A stretch of 64,000 nt of DNA, taken from contig NZ_JAIUHR010000004.1 in NCBI RefSeq assembly GCF_020165195.1, forward strand, positions 124,001-188,000. Reading direction: 5' to 3'. This DNA is from Mesorhizobium sp. CA14. Lineage in GTDB: Bacteria; Pseudomonadota; Alphaproteobacteria; Rhizobiales; Rhizobiaceae. Position 1 is the first letter of the stretch, and each line of letters starts with the position of its first letter. Positions 26,962-35,913 of this stretch are shown piece after piece. Made by a program: the position numbers and the translations under genes. Below the pieces are notes generated by a model. That model did no database searches, was not told the DNA's origin, and was given only the letters and a program-made list of their open reading frames with translations.

Positions 26962-28011
26962 TCAGGTGAGCGCCGAGACGACGGCCGCGGTGATGGCTTG
27001 CGTGCTTTCCGTGCCGGGGGCGGTGCCAATGCCTTGCGCTGTTGTCGCCTCGAGCGCCTTCATGACGCGGCCGGCTGCATCCTTCTCGCCGAGGTGATCG
27101 AGCATCATGGCGCCGGACCAGATGGTGGCGATCGGATTGGAGATGCCAAGATGGGCGATGTCGGGCGCGGAGCCGTGCACTGGCTCGAACATCGACGGCG
27201 CCGAGCGGTCGGGGTTGATGTTGGCGGAAGCCGCGTATCCGAGCCCGCCCTGGATCGCCGCGCCGATATCCGTCAGGATGTCGCCGAAGAGATTGGAAGC
27301 GACGACCACGTCGAGACTTTCCGGCGCCATGATCATGCGCGCGGCGAGCGCGTCGACATGATAGCTGGTGACGGCGACATCAGGATATTCCGCCGCCAGC
27401 TTGCGGGTGATCTCGTCCCAGAACACCATCGAGTATTTCTGCGCATTGGACTTGGTGACGGAGGCGAGCTTGCCGTGCCGTGATCGCGCCTGCTCGAAGC
27501 CGAAACGCAGGATGCGCTCGACACCGGCGCGGGTGAAGATCGCGGTCTCCACCGCGACTTCGTCCAGCGTGCCCTGATGCACGCGCCCGCCGGCGCCGGA
27601 ATACTCGCCTTCGGTGTTCTCGCGGATGCAGAGAATGTCGAAGCTCTCGGCCCGCAGCGGACCTCTGACGCCTGGCAGCAGGCGGTGCGGCCGGATATTG
27701 GCGTATTGCACGAAGGCCTTACGGATCGGCAGCAGCAGCCCGTGCAGCGAAACGGAATCCGGCACTTCCGCCGGCCATCCCACCGCGCCGAAAAGAATGG
27801 CGTCGAAGCGGCGCAAGGTCTCGATGCCGTCCTCCGGCATCATGCGGCCGGTTTCCTTGAAGAAGCGGCAGGACCAGGGGAACTCCGTGCCCGCAAGGCA
27901 AAAGTCTCCCTGTTTGGCCACTGTTTCCAGCACCGTCCAGGCAGCGGCGGTGACGTCACGGCCGATGCCGTCACCGGGGATCAGGGCGATCGAATAGGAC
28001 TTCATGGGCAT
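26962..28011 (-). CDS. Tartrate dehydrogenase / isocitrate-isopropylmalate dehydrogenase family
   Basis: A 349-residue metal-dependent decarboxylating dehydrogenase. ALIPGDGIGRDVTAAAWTVL opens the protein, CIRENTEGEYSGAGGRVHQG is the substrate loop, SNLFGDILTDIGAAIQGGLG the metal-binding aspartates and EPVHGSAPDIAHLGISNPIA the NAD site. The VHQG loop and the lack of LeuB-type hallmarks favour tartrate/D-malate dehydrogenase (TtuC/DmlA type). It lies between two aldehyde dehydrogenase genes with 4 and 17-base spacings. The substrate may be a hydroxydicarboxylate from the pathway. Confidence 0.88.
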   Translation of the reverse strand: MPMKSYSIALIPGDGIGRDVTAAAWTVLETVAKQGDFCLAGTEFPWSCRFFKETGRMMPEDGIETLRRFDAILFGAVGWPAEVPDSVSLHGLLLPIRKAFVQYANIRPHRLLPGVRGPLRAESFDILCIRENTEGEYSGAGGRVHQGTLDEVAVETAIFTRAGVERILRFGFEQARSRHGKLASVTKSNAQKYSMVFWDEITRKLAAEYPDVAVTSYHVDALAARMIMAPESLDVVVASNLFGDILTDIGAAIQGGLGYAASANINPDRSAPSMFEPVHGSAPDIAHLGISNPIATIWSGAMMLDHLGEKDAAGRVMKALEATTAQGIGTAPGTESTQAITAAVVSALT

Positions 28012-28015
28012 CTCT

Positions 28016-29479
28016 TCACAGGCTGATCAGGACGCTCTTGGTCCTGCGGTTGGCGAGATAGGCCTCGCGGCCAAGGTCCTTGCCGATGCCGGAGCGCTTG
28101 TAGCCGCCAGTCGGCAGGATGTGGTCGCGCGAGCGGCTATAGCGGTTGACCCAGACGGTGCCTGCTTCGAGCCTGCGCGCGAAACGGATCGTGCGCGACA
28201 GGTCGGCGGTGAACAGGCCGGAGGCCAGCCCGTAGGTTGGATGGCTGGACAGCGCCACCGCCTCCTCCTCGGTGTCGAAGGTCTGGACGGTCAGGACTGG
28301 GCCGAAGATCTCCTCGACGATCGCCGGATTGTCCTGACTGACATTGGCAATCAGCGTCGGTTCGTAAAAATAGCCGGGAGCTTCCATTGCCCCGCCACCG
28401 ATCAGGCATTCGCCGCCGGCGGCGAGAGCGGCCCGCACGATGCCGTCGACACGCGCCCGCTGCCGTTCCGAGATGATCGGCGCATACTGCGTCGTCTCCT
28501 CCCAGGTCGGGCCGGGCCTCACGGCCTTCATCTTTTCCAGGATCGAGGCCGTCAGCCTGTCGGCCACGCCCTTCTCGACGATCAGGCGCGTGCCGGCCAC
28601 GCAGGCCTGGCCGGCATTGAAGGTGACGCTGCCGGCGATTGCTGCCGCCGCCTTGTCGAGATCGGCATCGGCAAAGACGAGCTGCGGGCTCTTGCCGCCG
28701 AGCTCCAGCGTCATCGGCTTGACGCCGGTGCGCGCGACGTTCTCCATGATGGCCGAGCCTGCACGGGTCGAGCCGGTGAAGCTGACCTTGGCGATCTCGG
28801 GATGAGCGGTGAGCGCCGTGCCGGTCGTCGGGCCGTCGCCGAGCACCACGTTGATCAGCCCCGCCGGCAGGCCGGCCCTGACCGCAAGCTCTGCCATGTA
28901 GATAGCCGAGAAGGGCGTCATTTCCGACGGCTTCAGCACAACGGCATTGCCGGCCGCCAGCGCCGGGCCGAGTTTCCAGCCGGCCATCGAGATCGGAAAA
29001 TTCCACGGCGTGATCGCGCCTACCACGCCATAGGGCTCGCTTATGATCATGCCGAGGCTGGCGTCGTCGGTCGGCGCGAGCTCGCTGCCTTCCTTGTCGG
29101 CGAACTCGGCAAAGAAGCGGATCTGCTCGGCGGTCACGGCGATGTCGCCGGCGACGAGCTGGCCCACGGGGCGGGTCGAGGACAGTGCCTCGATCCTGGC
29201 GAGCGTTTCGGCTTCCGCTTCCATCAGATCGGCCCAGGCCTGAAGCGCCCTGGTGCGCTCGCGCGGCCGGACGCCGCCCCAGTTGCTGGACTTCAGCGCC
29301 GCTTTGGCGCTCTCCACCGCGCGATCGACGATGTTGCTGCCGGCAAGGGGGCAGGTGACGTAGGGTTTGCCGTCGGAGGGACGGCGCATCTCGATCGCGC
29401 CCTCGGCCGAAATCAACTCGCCACCGATGAAATGGCCGACGGGCAGAGAAATTGTGTCGGGATTGAAACTCAGGCTCAT
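28016..29479 (-). CDS. Aldehyde dehydrogenase, NAD(P)-dependent
   Basis: A 487-residue aldehyde dehydrogenase if started at ATG 29479 (MSLSFNPDTI). Catalytic Glu in MTLELGGKSPQLVFADADLD, catalytic Cys in FNAGQACVAGTRL and cofactor motif FTGSTRAGSAIM. Relatives act on gamma-aminobutyraldehyde, betaine aldehyde or aromatic aldehydes. The frame stays open to 29527 but no ribosome site favours a longer form. First gene of a run continuing into the tartrate-dehydrogenase and gabD genes. It may oxidise the aldehyde from the PuuB-like enzyme, feeding GabD after transamination (inference). Confidence 0.9.
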   Translation of the reverse strand: MSLSFNPDTISLPVGHFIGGELISAEGAIEMRRPSDGKPYVTCPLAGSNIVDRAVESAKAALKSSNWGGVRPRERTRALQAWADLMEAEAETLARIEALSSTRPVGQLVAGDIAVTAEQIRFFAEFADKEGSELAPTDDASLGMIISEPYGVVGAITPWNFPISMAGWKLGPALAAGNAVVLKPSEMTPFSAIYMAELAVRAGLPAGLINVVLGDGPTTGTALTAHPEIAKVSFTGSTRAGSAIMENVARTGVKPMTLELGGKSPQLVFADADLDKAAAAIAGSVTFNAGQACVAGTRLIVEKGVADRLTASILEKMKAVRPGPTWEETTQYAPIISERQRARVDGIVRAALAAGGECLIGGGAMEAPGYFYEPTLIANVSQDNPAIVEEIFGPVLTVQTFDTEEEAVALSSHPTYGLASGLFTADLSRTIRFARRLEAGTVWVNRYSRSRDHILPTGGYKRSGIGKDLGREAYLANRRTKSVLISL

Positions 29480-29629
29480 GGGCAAACCACTTGGTAGCAT
29501 CGGCCTGAGCCTAGCCCGTGCCGGCACGCAGCTTGCACTGTTCGGTGATCCGCCGCCGACGAATGTTGCGTGCTGGGGACAAGAGACGGCAAAATCTACC
29601 GCGGAGGTCGTGGCCTGCGCGGACGTTCG

Positions 29630-30010
29630 CTAGCCCACCGTGACGTAGATCTTGCGCACCGTCTCGATGGTCTTCCAAACACCGGTGAAGCCCGGCTTCA
29701 TGACGAAGCTGTCACCGGCCCGGTAGGTCACCGTTTCGCCGGCGTCGGGCGTGATCTCGACCACGCCGGAGACGATGTGGCAGAACTCGAATTTGTCGCC
29801 CTTGATCGAGCGCGTCTCGCCCGGTGTCGCCTCCCAGACGCCGGTGTGGACGAGGTCGTCCTTGGCGACATCCTGCGCCCAGGTCTTGAAGGCTGGGTCG
29901 CCGGCAATCAGCCGCTCGGGCAGCGCGTTGGATTCGCGCGGCGGGAAAACCGGGTTGATATCGATGGACTTGAGGAGGGACAAAGGATTTCCTTTCCAGT
30001 TGAATTTCAA
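29630..30010 (-). CDS. Cupin-fold protein (DUF861/RmlC-like)
   Basis: A 126-residue single cupin domain: [40 protein letters not shown] and [20 protein letters not shown] match the EutQ/DUF861-type cupin with a GFTGVW loop, often found beside amine-catabolism flavoproteins. It starts with TTG 30010, which overlaps the TGA of the GhrA-like gene (TTGA), and no ATG lies near the amino end, so translation depends on coupling. Function unknown; possibly lyase or binding of a ureido or amino acid. Confidence 0.85.
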   Translation of the reverse strand: MKFNWKGNPLSLLKSIDINPVFPPRESNALPERLIAGDPAFKTWAQDVAKDDLVHTGVWEATPGETRSIKGDKFEFCHIVSGVVEITPDAGETVTYRAGDSFVMKPGFTGVWKTIETVRKIYVTVG

Positions 30011-30930
30011 TAACCGCGCGAGCGGTCGACGAGCCCGATGGGATCGAGCCCGGCGCGGTGACGCTTGATGTTGTCGATGACGGCCTGCGCGGCGGTCACG
30101 GGTTGGGTGACGCTGGCTATGTGCGGAGTCAGGATGATCTTCGGATGCGACCAGAACGAATGTCCCGCGGGCAGCGGTTCGGGATCGGTCACGTCGATCA
30201 TCGCCGACGCGAGATGACCGCGATCGAGCGCCGCGACAAGCGCTTCGTGGTCGAGCTGCGGGCCTCGACCCGTATGAACGAGAGCCGCGCCCTCGGGCAA
30301 TTTCGCGAACAGACCGGCATTAAGGAACCCACGCGTCTCCTCGGTCAATGGCAGCAGGCAGACCAGTATGTCGCTGGTTGCCAGCATTTGCTCCAATCCG
30401 AGCTCGCCATGATGACAGGCCACGCCCTCGATCTGCCGGGGCGAGCGGCTCCAGCCGGCGAGCGGAAAGCCGAAGGGCTTCAGCCGGTCGAGGACGGCCT
30501 GGCCGAGCTGGCCCAGACCGAGCACGCCGACCCGGCGCAATTCTGCCTGGGGTTGCGGGATGTCGCGCCACTGTCCGGCGCGCTGCTGTGCCAGATAGGC
30601 CGGCAGGTTGCGGTGGAGAGCGAGCACGGCGAGCGTCACATATTCCTGCATCATGCGCACAATGCCTTGCTCGATCATGCGCACGATCTTCACTCTTGCC
30701 GGCACTGCATCGAAGCGGAACTGGTCGACGCCGGCACCGATGGAAAACAGGATCTCGAGATTCCTGTAGCGGGCAAGCTCCTGCGGAACGGTCCAGGTGA
30801 TCAGATAGCGCACGGCGTCGGGATCGACCGTCGCCGGGTCCATCGCGAAGGGCAGCTCGGGGAATTCGCGGGCGAAGGCATCAGCGAAAATCTCAGCGCG
30901 CTGCGCATCGGAGTTGAACAGGAAGGTCAT
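30007..30930 (-). CDS. 2-hydroxyacid dehydrogenase, glyoxylate/hydroxypyruvate reductase A-like
   Basis: A 307-residue D-2-hydroxyacid dehydrogenase of the GhrA branch. NAD(P)-binding [20 protein letters not shown], catalytic Arg in [15 protein letters not shown], Glu in [17 protein letters not shown] and catalytic His in [10 protein letters not shown]. It would reduce glyoxylate or another 2-oxoacid, a product expected from glycine-like or hydantoin-derived units. It overlaps the cupin start by four bases and lies 13 bases after the ArgE-like gene, making a three-gene operon. Confidence 0.9.
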   Translation of the reverse strand: MTFLFNSDAQRAEIFADAFAREFPELPFAMDPATVDPDAVRYLITWTVPQELARYRNLEILFSIGAGVDQFRFDAVPARVKIVRMIEQGIVRMMQEYVTLAVLALHRNLPAYLAQQRAGQWRDIPQPQAELRRVGVLGLGQLGQAVLDRLKPFGFPLAGWSRSPRQIEGVACHHGELGLEQMLATSDILVCLLPLTEETRGFLNAGLFAKLPEGAALVHTGRGPQLDHEALVAALDRGHLASAMIDVTDPEPLPAGHSFWSHPKIILTPHIASVTQPVTAAQAVIDNIKRHRAGLDPIGLVDRSRGY

Positions 30931-30943
30931 TCCGGCTGCTCCT

Positions 30944-32068
30944 TCAGGCCACGCAACGCGCGCCCAGTGCCTCGATCATCTGCCGGCAGGCGGTAAGTTC
31001 GCTGGCGCAGATGTATTCATCCGGCTTGTGGGCGCGGCCGATGTCGCCGGGGCCGCAGATGATCGCGTCCAGCCCCGCGGCCTGGTACAGCCCGGCCTCG
31101 GTGCCGTAGCTGACGGCGGCGAGCGGCGTCTGGCCGGTCAGCTCTTGCAACAGTGCCGCCAGCGGCGCGTCCTGCGGTAGCGACAGTGCCGGATAGGCGC
31201 TGACCGGCGTCCACTCGACACGATAGCCTCTGGCGGCAATGGCCCCGGCCCTCGTTTTGACGGGCGCGAGCAGGCTGGCCGGATCAATGCCGGGTACGGC
31301 GCGCGCCTCCAGATCCATCGTGCAGGTATCGGGGATGATGTTGACCGACTGGCCGCCGGCGATCACGCCGGCCTGCAGCGAGGAATAGGGGGGCTCAAAA
31401 GCCGCATCGAATGGGCCGTGCGTCAGCCCTCCGGCTTCGCTCACGGCCGTGCTCAGGACATCAGCCATCGCATGGATGGCGTTGAGGCCTAGATCGGGGC
31501 GAGAGGAATGGCCTGAGCGCCCCCTTATGGTCACGCGGGCGGCCGCCTTGCCCTTGTGGCCGCGCACGGCGCGCATGCCGCTCGGCTCGCCGACGATGAC
31601 GCCGAGCGGCTTGGCGCAAAACTCGGAAAGGCGTGCTATCAGGTGCGGCACGCCGCGGCACCCGATCTCCTCGTCATAGGAGAAGGCGAGATGGATCGGT
31701 CGGGCGAGGCGCAGTCCCGCGAGCAGGGGCGCGGCCGCAAGCGCGGCGGCCAAGAATCCCTTCATGTCAGTCGTGCCGCGTCCGTAGAGTCGGTTACCGT
31801 CCCGACGCAGCGCGAAAGGGGACGAGCTCCATTGCGGCTCGCAAGCGGGGACGACATCCATGTGTCCTGACAGGATATAACCCGGAACATCGGCTGGACC
31901 GATCGTGGCGAAAAGATTGGAACGGTCGCCGTCGGGGCCCGGAACAAGAGTGACCTTGGTTTCATGTTTGGCGAGATAGGCCTCTATCCAGCCTGCAATA
32001 TCGCCGTTCGCCTTGCCGGCGACCGATGGAAAGGCGACGAGACGGTCGAGGATGTCGAAGACGTCCAT
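30944..32068 (-). CDS. ArgE/DapE-type M20 amidohydrolase (acetylornithine deacetylase-like)
   Basis: A 374-residue zinc peptidase/deacylase. Metal ligands in [10 protein letters not shown] and [13 protein letters not shown], catalytic Glu in [14 protein letters not shown], dimerisation-domain histidine in [20 protein letters not shown] and a late [15 protein letters not shown] 32068 has GAGG eight bases upstream; the upstream TTG does not. In this context it may remove an N-acyl or N-carbamoyl group from an amino acid formed by hydantoinase action rather than make ornithine (inference). First gene of the ArgE-GhrA-cupin operon. Confidence 0.88.
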   Translation of the reverse strand: MDVFDILDRLVAFPSVAGKANGDIAGWIEAYLAKHETKVTLVPGPDGDRSNLFATIGPADVPGYILSGHMDVVPACEPQWSSSPFALRRDGNRLYGRGTTDMKGFLAAALAAAPLLAGLRLARPIHLAFSYDEEIGCRGVPHLIARLSEFCAKPLGVIVGEPSGMRAVRGHKGKAAARVTIRGRSGHSSRPDLGLNAIHAMADVLSTAVSEAGGLTHGPFDAAFEPPYSSLQAGVIAGGQSVNIIPDTCTMDLEARAVPGIDPASLLAPVKTRAGAIAARGYRVEWTPVSAYPALSLPQDAPLAALLQELTGQTPLAAVSYGTEAGLYQAAGLDAIICGPGDIGRAHKPDEYICASELTACRQMIEALGARCVA

Positions 32069-32269
32069 TCCAGCCCTCAAGGCGTTTTGGGTTCGCCGGG
32101 CTCAGGACCGACGGCCATAGCTGCAGAACTGCCGCAGAGGGTGGGCGCTTTGCTTCGCGATTGCGTGCCGAAAGCGGAAGTGTTTCAGTTGAATCTTGCG
32201 TTGGCATGCGTCATTCGAGCAAATCGTATCGGTCCGGTTGTTTAGCGTAGGCAAGGGCAGGGACGTTGT

Positions 32270-33202
32270 ATGTCACCCGTTACGCAATCTTTCAGAGGCA
32301 AGGAATTGAAGCCGGCCGAAAGCTTGAAAATCGATGCCTTCTCGGTGCGGATCGCCGACATCAAAGGGGTTGAACTGGACCGATTGCATGCGCTCTCGCT
32401 GTCTGTGGGCTGGCCGCATCGGGCAGAAGACTGGCAATTCCTGCGTGAAACGGGCCAAGGCTTCGTGGCTCTCGATGAGATCGGCCGGGTTCTGGGATCA
32501 GCGATGTGGTTCGGGCATGGCGCCGGCTTCGCGACCGTCGGCATGGTCATCACCTCGCCACGGCTTCAGACGCTCGGGGCGGCGCAGTGGCTGATGAAGC
32601 GGGTCTTCGACAAGATTCCCGGGCGCGATCTGCGTCTCAACGCGACGCGTGCTGCGCGGCGGCTTTATCTCTCGCTCGACTTCCACCCGGAGAAGACCGT
32701 ATATCAATGCCAGGGCATCGCCCGCGTCCCAACGGCAGGCAGCCGCACGGAGGCGGGCAGCGACGTCCGGACTTTGGACGCAGGCGATATTCCGGCAGCG
32801 GTCGCTCTCGACGCGGCGGGGTTTGGAGTGAGGCGGACAGCGCTTATCGAAAGGCTCTTCGCACACTCGACCGGATATGGTCTTTTCAAGAATGACAAGC
32901 TGAACGCTTTCGCGCTCTGCCGGCCATTCGGGCGAGGCCATGTCATAGGACCGGTCGTGGCCGAAAGCGATGCTGATGCGGTTGCGATTGTCCGGCCGCA
33001 TGTAGCCGATCACTCTGGGTCTTTCCTCAGAGTTGACACTCACATGCACAACGGCGAGTTCGCTGCCTTCCTATCGCACGCCGGAATGCCGGTTTTCGAC
33101 ACCGTGCTGACCATGTCGCTGGGCAAACGCCTCGCCGATTTTTACGAAGTCCGCTCGGCTGGGCCGAAGACCTATGCTCTGGCAAGCCAAACCCTAGGGT
33201 AG
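32270..33202 (+). CDS. GNAT-family acetyltransferase, paralogue of the gene at 22354
   Basis: A 310-residue two-domain GNAT-like protein. SLSVGWPHRAEDWQFLRETG near residue 44 and GRGHVIGPVVAESDADAV, FLRVDTHMHN and the ending KTYALASQTLG parallel the protein encoded at 22354-23229. The acetyl-CoA loop is degenerate (SPRLQTLGAAQWLM in place of R-x-x-G-x-G), so catalysis may be weak. It is divergent from the ArgE-like gene and is the last intact gene before the decayed segment. Confidence 0.8.
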   Translation: MSPVTQSFRGKELKPAESLKIDAFSVRIADIKGVELDRLHALSLSVGWPHRAEDWQFLRETGQGFVALDEIGRVLGSAMWFGHGAGFATVGMVITSPRLQTLGAAQWLMKRVFDKIPGRDLRLNATRAARRLYLSLDFHPEKTVYQCQGIARVPTAGSRTEAGSDVRTLDAGDIPAAVALDAAGFGVRRTALIERLFAHSTGYGLFKNDKLNAFALCRPFGRGHVIGPVVAESDADAVAIVRPHVADHSGSFLRVDTHMHNGEFAAFLSHAGMPVFDTVLTMSLGKRLADFYEVRSAGPKTYALASQTLG

Positions 33203-33237
33203 TTGGTGCTCGTCGATACATCCCCAACTTTGGAACC

Positions 33238-33444
33238 GAGAGGCGTCGCGTCATTTTCGGGGTTTCGCGGAAGTCCGTGAACGATCTGATGAAGCTGCGC
33301 GCCGAGAGGGGTTCGCTTGAGCCGCTCCGGCAAGGCCATGGCACTGGCGGCGACAGGCTGGCCGCTCACACCGACTTCGAGCGCCAGTGGACGGCTGATA
33401 ACGGCAATCTGATGCTCGACGAGCTGTGCGGTGCGATCTCGTAA
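33238..33444 (+). pseudogene. Fragment of an IS630-like transposase
   Basis: An in-frame stretch ending at TAA 33442-33444 reads GVSRKSVNDLMKLRAERGSL, then LEPLRQGHGTGGDRLAAH and LMLDELCGAIS. This is the helix-turn-helix and linker region of IS630-family transposases, which use an R-x-R-G-S-L-x-P-x-R-Q-G-x-G pattern. The catalytic DDE part is absent and homology stops where the next gene fragment begins. It marks the left side of the decayed accessory segment. Confidence 0.7.
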
Positions 33445-33781
33445 GGCTTGTTGTTCGGTCGCCGGCCCGGCGAGGCCGCGGCTAGGCGGGCGCGCTGCCG
33501 TGCTGCGCGAGCTGCCGTTCGGCCGCTACTACGGCGGCGTCGACACCACTCCGCTCTGTGTCTACCTGGCTTGGTCCTATGCCGATCGCACGGGGGATGA
33601 CGAGTTCGTCGAACGCATGTGGGATTCGCCGTGCGCAGCGATCGGGTGGATGGAGGATGTCCGGCACTTAGCCGTGGGCGAGGCGAAGGTCGACCTCAAT
33701 TTCGAGCGCGTCGGCGACCGCGTCGTCTGCTATCTCGGCGAACGGCACGAGGGTCTGGTGCCGCTGCTCGTTTGCTCTTAG
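33445..33781 (+). pseudogene. Internally deleted glycogen-debranching (amylo-alpha-1,6-glucosidase) gene
   Basis: The frame opening near 33431 contains RELPFGRYYGGVDTTPL, then AWSYADRTGDDEFVERMWD, a well-known block of the amylo-1,6-glucosidase family (PFGRYYG..D.TPLF). It passes straight into LAVGEAKVDLNFERVGDR and a short end, which resembles the family's extreme C-terminus. Several hundred residues that should lie between are missing and there is no N-terminal half. It is a deletion relic, not a gene of 116 residues. Confidence 0.72.
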
Positions 33782-33981
33782 CAACCCGGGCAGCAGGGCC
33801 TGCCATCGATGCTCACTGTAGCATTCAGGTGCTGCTGGTGAGGTCTCGCGGGATCCTCTTGAACCGAAAAGAGCTCCTTCCAATCTTTTCTCTTGGTCTC
33901 CAGCCGGCGTGCAGATGTTCGAATATTACCGGTGCATCTGCGGAAACGACCAACGGAGTCAGTTGTTGAAGGGAGGTCACC

Positions 33982-34278
33982 ATGGAAAGTGATGCTTTCA
34001 AGCAGCCGGTTTTCGTAGGCGAGAATGGCTACATCCAAAAGATCGACTGCGTGATGGATGCCATTGAGTTTTTGGAAGAATGGCCTGTGGAGAGACGTGG
34101 CCTGCTTCACGCGGCGGCCTGCGAAGCGTGCTACTCGGCCTATGATGGTCGCAAACCAGTCGAGGCCGCGCACAAGGCCTTTATGGCTTGGGCCCGCAAG
34201 GTTGGCGTGATCGAGGACGTGCCCACAGCACCGCCGTGGATGACTGGACCAAAGATCAGCAACGCAAACCTCTTGTGA
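33982..34278 (+). CDS. DUF982 domain protein
   Basis: A 98-residue protein with the DUF982 layout common in rhizobia: F.QPVFVGENGYIQKIDCVM, AIEFLEEWPVERRG, then HAAACEACYSAYDGRKPVEA and a KAFMAWARKVGV helix. A clear GGGAGG ribosome site precedes the ATG by 7 bases. Function unknown; these small proteins are often found on symbiotic or accessory DNA in many copies. No operon partner. Confidence 0.85.
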   Translation: MESDAFKQPVFVGENGYIQKIDCVMDAIEFLEEWPVERRGLLHAAACEACYSAYDGRKPVEAAHKAFMAWARKVGVIEDVPTAPPWMTGPKISNANLL

Positions 34279-34460
34279 GGGGCGCGAAAGGGCTCTTCAT
34301 CAGGCGCATCTTGCGACCAAACGTGCCGGAGCGAGACGCCGCGTCAGGGGCGCGTATATGGGGCCTCGGCCCCGCCCCACTTCCCATCCGAGACAACCGG
34401 GGTTGAGTGACGCCGCGCCGCTGGAAACGCTGTCGGTTCGGCCGGACGACTTCGCCCCTC

Positions 34461-34652
34461 TCATGGAAGTTCGATCTCGCCGTCCGCCACGTGGTTGAGG
34501 CCGGTGCCTTCCGCCGTGAGAGTCATGCGGACCTTCAACTTCTTGCTGCCGATTTGCTTTTCGCGCACCGTCTCCTCGATCTTGCGCTGGGACGTGACGC
34601 CGACTTCCTTCAGGAACTTGCGGATCGACATGTTGAAGGCATCTTCGCTCAC
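34461..34652 (-). CDS. Small DUF6494-like protein
   Basis: A 63-residue protein starting with GTG 34652 after GAGGAG. EDAFNMSIRKFLKEVGVTSQ followed by REKQIGSKKLKVRMTL matches a small conserved proteobacterial family (DUF6494) with a predicted helix and beta strands. Function unknown. It stands alone between two non-coding stretches. Confidence 0.75.
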   Translation of the reverse strand: MSEDAFNMSIRKFLKEVGVTSQRKIEETVREKQIGSKKLKVRMTLTAEGTGLNHVADGEIELP

Positions 34653-35260
34653 GGCGGAACTCCTCTGTGTCCGATAGGGATTTTAAGGGAAGGCAAAGCA
34701 TCAAGGAAGCAGGACGGCGACGTGTGTCCCCGTAGGACTAGATCCCGAGCCCGAAGGAGCGTCGGGTTCGGGATTGGAAGGTTGTGCATCAAACCGCTAT
34801 GAATGGATTCATGTTGTTTAACAATGACTTATGATCTGGTTCTGGAGGGATGGCGCGATCCGCATGCAACGCAAAATGCGAAGCGTCTCAACGCTAACCT
34901 GGCAGCGATAGCGAGCGATGACTTCTTTAGGGGCGAGGCAGGTCGGGTCGGGCATGGACGTTAATAGATAGCAGAGTTGTGCAACAGCTTGTTGCGTTCG
35001 CTACCCCATCGGATCGAGACCTAAGGAGAATGCCGGCGCCGTCACCGCGGACTTCTCGTCGTGACGAGCCGAAGCTGCCATTGAACGGCTCAGACGATGA
35101 TGACCGCTTTGCGCCTATCGCGGACGTTCAATTTCGAATTCGCATTCCCCGAAAGCCGACCTTCGATTGGCCTATCGCTTCCTAGGCCGATCGCGCTTCG
35201 CAGCGCCGTCGGATGCGTGCCGGACAGTCGTCACGCATCCGCTACCAGGCGATTTCTTGC
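34653..35260. other. Non-coding stretch of about 600 bases
   Basis: No open frame here resembles a protein; the short frames have no plausible ribosome site. The part around 35095-35165 looks like a degenerate repeat of a kind common in rhizobial intergenic DNA, but I could not confirm that by eye. The promoter of the DUF6494 gene should lie in its left part. Confidence 0.4.
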
Positions 35261-35677
35261 CTACCATCCAAACAGGAGAGCCGCGCCGCTCTGCCCGTCG
35301 CCGGCCTGCGCGACATTGGCGTCGGTGTTTCGGCCAAACTGGAAGACACCGTAGGAATTGTCGTTGCCGTCCTGCCGCAGGGTAGCGGAGTGTCCGCTGC
35401 CCTCCTGTCGAATTATGCCGAGATTGCCGGCCCCATCCTGACCTATGCCGGCACGATTGTTCCACCCGCGCTGCCTGATATGGGCGCCGCTGCGCAGCCC
35501 TTTGTAGACCGAATAGGCGCGCAGGCCGAGATCCAGCGCCCGCGCATCGCGAGCCGTCGGAGGCGAGTAGTAGAACCCGATCGAACCGCCCGCCTTCGCC
35601 GGAGCGGAAAAAAGGGGCAGGCCGATGGCGCTCGCGAGCGCGATGGCGGCGATAAGTTTTGTGACCTGGCGGTTCAT
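35261..35677 (-). CDS. Curlin repeat protein (CsgA/CsgB-like)
   Basis: A 138-residue exported protein. The signal peptide is LIAAIALASAIGLPLF ending SAPAKAG. The mature part has curlin-type repeats: QRGWNNRAGIGQDGAGN, LGIIRQEGSGHSATLRQDGN and DNSYGVFQFGRNTDANVAQ, with the Q-x-G-x-x-N spacing of amyloid curli units. It is third in a curli block (curlin, csgH, curlin) on the minus strand. Whether it is the fibre or the nucleator cannot be told. Confidence 0.85.
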   Translation of the reverse strand: MNRQVTKLIAAIALASAIGLPLFSAPAKAGGSIGFYYSPPTARDARALDLGLRAYSVYKGLRSGAHIRQRGWNNRAGIGQDGAGNLGIIRQEGSGHSATLRQDGNDNSYGVFQFGRNTDANVAQAGDGQSGAALLFGW

Positions 35678-35859
35678 GATGCCTCTCCTTGTGGCTTCAT
35701 CATCTGATGAGCCACGGTCGCACGGCGAAGCTGAACCGTGACGGAAGGGTTCGTTCAGCAGCGGTTCAAGACCTGGAGCGGCGCGGCCGTCGACGGAACC
35801 GCCGAGGCCTTAAATATTTTTTTGCATCACTTCGGAAGGAGACCCATCGTGTAAAAGGG

Positions 35860-35887
35860 GAAGGGCTCCGGTTGCCCAGAGCCCTTC
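35860..35887 (-). terminator. Terminator-like hairpin after csgH
   Basis: GAAGGGCTC (35860-35868) pairs perfectly with GAGCCCTTC (35879-35887) around a 10-base loop. On the minus strand the stem is followed by CCCCTTTTAC, so it can end the csgH transcript before the last curlin gene; the plus strand has CTTTC after it. Confidence 0.6.
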
Positions 35888-35913
35888 TTTCGATCCTCGA
35901 GGACAGCCGACGC

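Noticed and set aside
34979..35185. 68-codon plus-strand frame in the non-coding stretch
   Set aside because: No ribosome site and low-complexity composition; resembles a repeated intergenic sequence rather than a gene.
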